Assembly: GCA_005656395.1 (NCBI GenBank)
Contig: SRSI01000066.1
Coordinates: 62,001-126,000 of the forward strand
Length of the DNA: 64,000 bases
Source of the DNA: Strongyloides papillosus
Lineage: Eukaryota; Nematoda; Chromadorea; Rhabditida; Strongyloididae
Reading direction: 5' to 3'
The translations under genes were made by a program, and so were the position numbers. The notes under the pieces are model-generated. The model had not been told where the DNA came from, did not search any database, and worked only from the letters and a program-made list of their open reading frames with translations. Below, one piece after another: positions 55,650 through 64,000 of this stretch (its first letter is position 1; each line of letters begins with the position of its first letter).

Positions 55650-58600
55650 TATTTATTTTCAATCTTTGGTAAAAAATGAAATATTTAATCTTATGATTAT
55701 CGTTATTTGAAAGAGTTTAACTTTTATTACTTAATGTTAATCCTCTCAAGATAAAAATACGTTCAATTTGTTAAGCAGTAAATTAAGATAAGAGTAAATA
55801 AATACTTTTAATAAGAGAAGGCATACATTTTATATTGTCAATTTTAATTAATTTTCGAAACAATTAAATAATATTTCTTAATTTGAAACATAAATATCCA
55901 ATTGCAAAAATTTTAAATGACTGAGACTTTTGTAAAATAAAATTCTTATATTTCCTTATTTCAAAAAAAAATGTTGAGAAACTTTTTAAAAAAGATCCTA
56001 TTAAAAAACTATTATTTAAAGATATTTATTATTATAAATAACACGAAATTAAACAAATAAAGAATAAATTACTATTAGTTTATGTTGAGGAAATTTTTTT
56101 ACGATATTTATTTGTAAATATTTGAAAAATTTCTATAATATAGAGTTTTTATGATACACTAAATCATAAACTATGCAGATATAAAATATAAATACGATAT
56201 AATGAAAAAAATTTTAAAATATGTTCATTAAAAATTTCTTTATACCCGAGAAATAAGGTTTATAAAGATAATATATATTTTCTACAAATCTAAATAATGA
56301 TAGCTCTTTATTTGGAACATAAATTATTAATTGTTAAATTAAATAATAATTTAAAATAGTTCTTATTAGTTGAAGCAAACTGTTGTAATATTTATAAATA
56401 TACGGTCTTATAAATTATTCTAAATAAGCAACCCAATTGGATGTGCTTTTTAAAAATCATAATCATATGATAAAATATAATTAATAGTATAATTAATGTA
56501 ATGTAAAACAGCAATGAATGATGAAGAAATAAAGTCATTAATTAATAGTATCAAAATGTATTAATTTACATTACAAAAATTCATTTAAAGTTTTATTTTA
56601 TTTAAATTGTCAATTACTGAAAATATTTCTTACATTATTTTAAGTACCTTAAACTAAAGTCATGATATCTTCAATAAATGTATAAATACATCACTTTTGA
56701 AATATTTTAATATAAGTATATGGCGTATATTGTTTATCAGAAATAGTACTTTTAGCTTAAATTTTGAATAAGATTATTATATATAATATATAACAAAGAA
56801 ATTTTATTTTTTTAATTGATGTTGACGTATACCGTTTAATAAAATCAAAATTACGACAAAGAATAAATATTGATAATGATATTTTTTTACTTAAAAGAAT
56901 CCAAAAGTTTGTTTATCTAGAATAATCCATCATTATTAATGTAATAACATTTTAAAATATATTTCTCAAAATGAAAGTTTATAAGTAAGGCAATCTTTAT
57001 AAATAATGATATTTTATTTCGTCAAAAAAAAACAGTTTATAAAATAGATTATAATTAAATTTAATATGATAAAACTTTTAAAGATGATATTTGATTTGTA
57101 GAAACATTAAATATTAATAAAAAGTATTTTGCAAATTAGTAATTAATTTTAATAAAATTGAGTTAAGAATTTCATAAAAATTTGAAAAAAAAGTGTAGTA
57201 ATTGGTATACGCTTCTCTACATATAAAAATTTTAAATTATTTCATTATTTAATGAAAATAAAAGCTGTCTTTTTATTTCCAACCTCATACCTACTAAGTA
57301 AGAAAAAGTAATTCAAAATATTTCTGTGTGAAATTTAAATCTTATTCATACACCATCAAAATGACATCATTTTTTATTTAAAAATTTTTCACTGTTAAGC
57401 TTATAAAAACCTCCAAGCAATTGCTTTTAGAATATGGATTGTTAATATAAACATATAAATATATTTATTTTTTAGCTTATAATGGAATAAACAACAACAA
57501 TATTTTAGATATCTCAAATACTTATTAATTTGCAAACAGAAATTATTCCAATAAATTTTAAATAATTAAAATTTTGCAAAAACAAATTAATGTAAATAGA
57601 TAGTAATAGTAAATATTTATTTTATATGTTTAATAGAAAATTAAAGGTTACACAAAACAGAATTAATTAATCTATATATTATATTTTTGGTTCATTTTAT
57701 GCAATATATTTTAAAAATAATTATCTTACTATATTTTATTAATAGTCTTGTGTGTTATAACTACAAAAATAAAATTAATAAATATCATTTATTACACTAC
57801 GTCCTGTAATACTTTTTTTGAGTTGTAGAATTTAAAATGATACATTTATTCTAATAACGTTATTACATAAAAATTATCAATTTGAGAATCATCTATGATT
57901 TAGGTATAGTCAACTATCTAATAATTTCTTTTGTTGATAAAATCTGTAATTAATTATACATAAGAGAACATTAAATATTTATCTAAACAAAAAACCTTTT
58001 AATAAAAATTAATGAAGCATTGAATATTTATTTTATAAATGATTAAGTAAATTAATTATAACTTATTTTTAAAGTTTTTTATTCATAATTTGTGGTGTTT
58101 GTAATTATATATAATTTCAATCACGTCACTTTAAAAAATTTTAAAATGTTCTTTAAAAATACATAAAGGTAAGATCATATATTGCATGATATCATTATAG
58201 TTAATAAAATATGTAGATATAAAATAGAGAAACTAAAATATATATTAATGCGAAAAATAATGATTTCATTGAAATTAGGAATAAAATATTTATATAATTA
58301 TATTAACCACATTAAATTATTTAAACAAACTTTTAAATTACATATAATTATTTTATCAAAAATTTGATACTTATTAATATTTATGTTTTATGATAACTAT
58401 TTGATATATTATTTATAAATGATCGTGATCTTTTAAAATGCATAACACATCTTTTACATTTTTAATATACAATTATTTAAAAACATAAATATAGATTGAC
58501 ATTTATAATAAATATGCAATTAATAAATTTTTTAAAATGGATTAATTTTTAAACTTCGTCTAAAGAATTTTAATTGCATATACTAAGTAAATTATTATTA

Positions 58601-60350
58601 TTCTTAGAATTCCTTATAGTTTAATTTTATATTTCTTTGTACTTTTCTAATATTTAACCTAAAATATTAAATATAATTTAATTTTAAATATTAGTAAATA
58701 TACAAAATAGAAAATAATGTTTTATTAAAATCTTTTTAGACCTATAGTTTATATTGTTTTATTAATGAATTATACTAGTAAAAAATACTATATTCGAATT
58801 TAATTTATGCCACATATTCGATCTAATTTAAATTAGATTTTTAAAAATATTATTCAGAGTATTTCACCATAAAATACGTTAGCTAAAAACTTAAATTCTT
58901 ATATTTAATTTATTTGAAATATATAAATAATTTTTTAAATGATAACAGGTTTTGGTATTTTTTTAATAGCAGACATATTTTAAATTATATGCTTTAAATT
59001 AACATGAATAATATTTTTGTGACTACAAATAAATCTTATTTTTAAAATCACTTTTTTTTTGTTAATAATATACATAAAAAGTACCTTTATAAATGAAAAA
59101 GATAACTTCAATACAAAATAAAAATTAACTTTTAAAAAGGTTTCATAAAATTGTTTGTATAAATAATTTATTAAAAAATAGTAATTTTTGGAAGAAATTT
59201 TTTCATTAACAATGTTCATTTTTTAATGTAGATTAAATTAAGAAGTATGATAATATTTGATAATATCATCACAATGATTATTAAAGTAATAAAGGTAAAA
59301 ATTAAGTAATAAAGTAAATTATACAAAAAATGTCCCTTTTTATTGTCATTCTAAATATCAATGTTTTAAATAAATATTAAGCATAAATCTTTATCAATGT
59401 TTTTGAATTTTTTTTGATTGCATCTAATCGTTAAAAATGTGAGAAAATACATATAAAAATAAGGTGAAACATTAAAAACAATTTTAAATGCTAAGTATTT
59501 TTGCTATATGTCATATTACATACATTCATTTTTATTAATACATTATTGTAATAAAAATATATTTAGACTAATAGAACTTATAAAAAAAATATGACGTCAT
59601 GTAAATATATTAAGAATAGCATAGGCAGAGATAATGTTAAGAATTTAGCTATATGGCACAAAATGCAAAGAATACAAAAGTTAAAGACTTGAAAAAATTT
59701 GTCATTTTAAGCATATAGTATGTGTGTCAATATGTGAGCACATGTAGAATAGATGTATGAAGAATATTTTATATAAACAAGCTATTTTATTGTATTAAAC
59801 CAAAAAATTATATAAGCAGTGTGTGTATTTAAGAAGTAATATTTATTTTTCATTTTCCTTACTAATGGTTAACTAAAAGATAGAAGATATATGTAACTAA
59901 GGAAAAAAGTTTTAATATTATCAATATACTATACAACGATAAAATAGATGTAGATGTTTTTAAAGTAATGCAAATTTTATCTTCTGAAATAAGCATAATA
60001 GTTATTTAAACTAATAGTGCACATTATAAATAATGAATTAAGAAAAATAAACTAACATAAATTATATAAATATCCTTATGATAAAAATTACATTTCATAT
60101 ACCGTAATATTTTTAATTAATTAAAACTCTTCTCAACTAAGGTGTTTTCAATCAAAGTAGCAAAATTAAATTATAAAATATCATTTCACATCATTTTTTT
60201 AAAAACTAATTACATCATTCAATTTATGGATAAAAATTAATAATTAATATGAATATTACTACATTTTTAAATTATAATTACTTTTCTTATTTCAAAAGAT
60301 TTTTTTGTTAATTTACTATTTACAAAAATAAAATAGAGGGTTTTTATAAA
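55650..60350. other. Gene-poor region, 4.7 kb
   Basis: Long A/T-rich stretch with only short chance frames (for example 58182-58367 and 58980-59219). One mixed-composition block is at 59590-59780 and contains the palindrome TGACGTCA (59592-59599). No RNA gene, transposon or long repeat was recognised. Confidence 0.5.
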
Positions 60351-62599
60351 TTATTGTTTTTCTTGTTCAATTATTGTGTTCAATGTATCACATATTTCTA
60401 ATAATTCAGTACTTGGTTCTAAATTTAAATCCACAACAACATCAATTAAAAACTTAGCATCAACATACACTTGCTTCATCATAGTAAAATCATTTGTATC
60501 GCAAACATCATTGAAATTTAAAACCCAATATTGTACTACATTTTCAGTTATACTATTTATAACCCATAAATCTAAATATGCACCTTCTACACTGCTTCTT
60601 TGAAATTCTTTATTTTTATCAGTTTTTTTTCTCTCATTATAAGCATACTCAATTGCCAATTTAAAATTTTTATTAGCCAGGAATAATGTTACTGTATTAA
60701 CAACTTGAAGAAAAGCTTGTCCTAAATTCGTCATATAATCTTGGGGAGAGAATGAATAGTTTGGTAGTGATGTAGCATTTTGAAGAGGTATAGGTAATTT
60801 TTGAGATATGCCTATTTTGTTTTCCTTTTCTTTTAAATAATCCGATACTTCTTTACTCATTCTATGCATAATAGCATTTCCAACAGCTGTAATTTTATTG
60901 TTAACAACATATGAATTAAACCAGGATAATTTTTGTACTAAATCCTTTGTGTGTTTTTCAATTATAATTTTTTCATAAATTTCATTTCCAAATAATGAAT
61001 TTTTTAAAACATCACAAATTGTCTCAATCATATTATAGATATAACCAACAACAATAATAGAATTAAATTTTTCTTCTGAAATTTCACCAATTCCTTTATT
61101 GACACAAATTTCTTGATTTATATCTTTTTTAACTTCTAAATAATCTTTCTGATTAAAAACATTAATAAGTTCTGTCACAATAGAGTCAATTGATGGAACG
61201 ATGATATCATAAAATTTGTTACCAAAAATTGCAGAAGATTCATGTATAATTTGTAAAATAATCCTTTGCAAATCCTCTATGTATGGGATTAACCATTTAT
61301 GTCTATGTCTAGAAGCAGAACTTTCTGGTGGTACAATTTTAGAAATTTCAATTAATAAAAAGTTCTTAACTTCTCTTTGATATGTTTCACCAAGTATTTC
61401 TTTTAAACTAGCAATGAACTTTGTCAAACATTCATATATTGCATTATCACCACGTGTACTAAGGAATTCTATATATGTTGTAAATTGTTTAGATACTTGA
61501 AGATATGCCATAAACTTCTCTTCTTCACAAGCAAGTGAATCTAAGAATATTTTTGATATTATATTCCATTGTGTATCAGATTGTAAAGTTTGTGAAATGA
61601 CACTAGAAACAAAATTAGAACCATTTTTAGATGATTGTATTATACAATAATTATCATAATTAGAAACAATTTCATCAAGTATTTCCCACGTTTTTTTCCA
61701 AACATCAAATATTTCTGAGAGCATTTTCCATAAATAACTGTCAGGATTAGAAGCTGGTATATCTTCAGTTTGATTAGCTTGTTCCATTTGACAAACAATA
61801 TTTGAAATTTTTTTAGAAAAATAATTAATTAAATAATCATTAAAGATAGTTATACAATCTAATGATTCAAATTTATTTTTGAGTATTTCTAAATTTTGTT
61901 TATCTAAATGTTCCAAGCTATTATAGATAGAGCTTTCTAATGGCATTAAGAATTCCTTTTTCATACAATTAATTTCTTCAGCTTTCGTAGTATCTGTAAA
62001 ATCATACTAAAAGTGATAAATAAATAAAATTTCTTAACAACTATATACCTCGCTTAAAATTTTACAACATCTATTTAATTGAACTAAAACTTGATAAAAT
62101 TCTGCATCATTATTTTTATCAAGAAGTTTTAGACTATCGTAAGCTGTTCCAAAATCTATTTTTGCTCGAATTAGTGTACCTAATTTATCAGCTCTTGTTT
62201 TGGCTGAATCATACATCAAAATTGTAGAGGACGTTGGAATCTTTGATTGTGAAACTTGCATTTTTTGAAACTTATTTTGTAATTTCAAACGTGTTCCTTC
62301 TGTTTCAACACCTAATTTATATAATTCTGCACACCTAAAAAAGTGTTTATATATATACGAATTTTTTTAATCATACAATGTTGAAAGTTGAAATTCCTCA
62401 TCTGTTTTATAATTCTCAAAATTAGCTAAAGGCTCATTAAAGATATCTCCAATAATTTTAGACATTTTATATGGATCATTAGAAAAGATTGATGAATTAA
62501 GCAAGGATAAAACATCACATTCGGAATTTGATAAACTAGCTTTTAATTTCTATAAAATATATTAATAATAAATAAAATTAAACTTACATCATAATCCAT
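60351..62599 (-). CDS. cogc-7: Conserved oligomeric Golgi complex subunit 7
   Basis: Four minus-strand exons, 62599-62588 (MDYD), 62549-62377, 62334-62049 and 62006-60351, give 708 residues; introns are 38, 42 and 42 nt. The N-terminal third is helical with NRCCKILSE and QLSTLCAELYKLGVETEGTR, as in rod-shaped COG subunits. The C-terminal end matches COG7 most clearly: YSFSPQDYMTNLGQAFLQVV (human FSLTPLEYISNIGQYIMSL), LDLWVINSITENVVQYWVL, and DAKFLIDVVVDLNLEPSTEL (human [20 protein letters not shown]). COG7 is in lobe B of the COG tether that guides retrograde vesicles within the Golgi and keeps glycosylation enzymes in place. Length is near human COG7 (770). The first exon is only four codons. 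Confidence 0.85.
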
Positions 62600-64000
62600 T
62601 ATTCACTATTAAAATCAGAAATGAATAAATTCCATACAACGTGTATATCTTCTCTTATTTGTCAATTTTTGGTGTAAAGTATATTAGGATGAAGTATTGT
62701 GAAAATGTTTGTGAAAAAAAAAATTGAATCTGATATGTAACTAGATCAAGAAATTATAAATTTAATTAAAATCAAAAAATTGTAGTGATTGATATAGGGA
62801 TTGATTAAGAATTTAAAATTTTATCCATATGATTAGAAAAAAAGATATACCATAGTTTTTAAGTATAATATCTCTTTTAAATAAAAAGCAGTATATAAAC
62901 TAATATTGTTGGAAATCTTTTATCTTTATATTGGAACAATTTGAATTACTTTAAAAAAGACAGTAAAAAATTTATTTGAATTAAATTTATTATGATTATA
63001 TTTTTTGGAAAAAACTTGGTTTAAGTGATTTATTCTAATTTAAAAATAATAATTAAAGTAATATTTATATTATTTTAAAGTAAGTTTCATTACCATATTC
63101 GAGGATAATTAAAAATTTACATATAATGTTTTACTACAATTTTAATAACGTTTTTATAAACAAATTAATTTTCAATTATTGATACAATTTTATAAAACTT
63201 TCTTGTTTTTCATTATATAGAAATTTAACCATTTAAAACGTTAGATGCATTTTCTAATATCTTTAATTCTTTGTATAAATTTTCTTTTATTTATGTTGAA
63301 AACAAAAAATTATTGGTGATTTTAATTGAAAGTGAAAGACTTAAAAATCAGCTTTTATTCCATCTTTAATACTCTATAGCTTCTTATATCTTTAAATAAT
63401 CTACTCATAAATTTTCAATCATTATATTTACTTCTAAGACGTATAATAAATCTAAAAAATTGAAAGTTATTATAAATATTTTTTTACAATGATAATATTA
63501 GTTGAAATTGCTTTAAAAATATATTGTTGATTAATATTTAGAATAAGTAAGAACTTAAAAGTTTTCAAACTTATGTTAATTTATTGAGTTATGCAATTAT
63601 TTTTTTATTCAATTAATTTTAAACAAAATATAATTTTATTATTTTTTTTGTATAATTTATATAATATCAAATATATATGTATTTGGTTAATATTATTATT
63701 GTTATACAATATAATATAATGCTATGAACCAAATACTTATAATTTCCTTTTTATAAATGACATAATTTTCCACTTTATATATGTATAATAAAATTTATTT
63801 AATTTTAATTACTTTTATCTTACCTAAACATTATATGTATAGTGAGTTAAAAGAAAGTTCTCTTATTAATTTAATCTATATATACATGGACAGCGTTGGC
63901 TTTTACGTAAATTAAATTTTACATGATTTTTATTTTTTTTAATCTTTTAAAAAATACATTGATAAATGCTCCGTAATTAAAATTGAAGAATTATACGCTG
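62600..64000. other. Right flank, upstream of COG7, no gene seen
   Basis: A/T-rich. It holds the COG7 promoter near 62600-62700. A mixed patch, CATGGACAGCGTTGGC (63886-63901), is the only break in composition. No exon of another gene could be supported before the window ends. Confidence 0.55.

Noticed and set aside
1..64000. CRISPR arrays, bacterial operons, insertion sequences or viral genes
   Set aside because: No regularly spaced repeats, transposase, integrase or capsid-like frames were seen; intron-bearing eukaryotic genes run through the whole window.

Overview
The window looks like nuclear DNA of a very AT-rich nematode, most likely a Strongyloides-type (clade IV) worm. Three things support this: extreme AT-richness outside exons; tiny GT..AG introns, mostly 35-50 nt; and polypyrimidine-AG acceptors a few to about 35 nt before many start codons with no exon upstream of them, as expected for spliced-leader trans-splicing. 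The gene families are ordinary eukaryotic ones plus nematode-style secreted proteins. The species assignment is inference. Exon joins below were worked out by hand from reading frame, splice signals and protein similarity recalled from memory; nothing was aligned by software.

Layout. 1-2752: an STMC6/Shisa-like membrane protein and a small proline-rich protein. 2995-14829: a block rich in ribosome-biogenesis genes (NOP16, NOL10, ribosomal protein eL20, NOC2 and RRP36) with the autophagy scramblase gene atg-9 among them. 15643-16735: a small secreted helical protein and a Ly6-like GPI-type protein. 17851-19503: an unrecognised 538-residue lysine/asparagine-rich protein. 19694-19775: tRNA-Ser(AGA). 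20290-25865: an ING-type PHD protein, an SLC17 transporter, a second STMC6 protein and a GT49-type glycosyltransferase. 27019-31058: an acidic nuclear-type protein, a small unknown reverse-strand ORF, then the closely spaced ALG6, TFAM-like and NDUFV3-like genes. 31425-33995: a Gln/Asn-rich 856-residue protein. 38635-44678: fatty aldehyde dehydrogenase, an EH-domain REPS protein, mitochondrial L33 and SRP receptor beta. 49779-55649: an EGF-repeat type I membrane protein and a membrane protein with two nucleoside-deoxyribosyltransferase-like domains. 60351-62599: Golgi COG subunit 7. Three gene-poor stretches of about 4.2-4.7 kb (33996-38634, 45527-49778, 55650-60350) separate these groups.

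Functional themes. Five genes in the first 15 kb serve ribosome assembly, and two pairs of these are head to head, suggesting shared promoters. ALG6-TFAM-NDUFV3 and mRPL33-SRPRB are same-strand runs with gaps of only about 140-185 nt and look like trans-spliced operons; both contain nuclear genes for mitochondrial proteins. ALG6, SRPRB, COG7 and the GT49 enzyme all belong to the secretory and glycosylation pathway.

Most notable oddities: an apparent 2-nt frameshift in an (AT)4 run inside conserved atg-9; a membrane protein with duplicated deoxyribosyltransferase-like domains; a base-composition island with a possible hairpin at 26200-27018; and an 81-nt symmetric exon-like island at 10666-10746.
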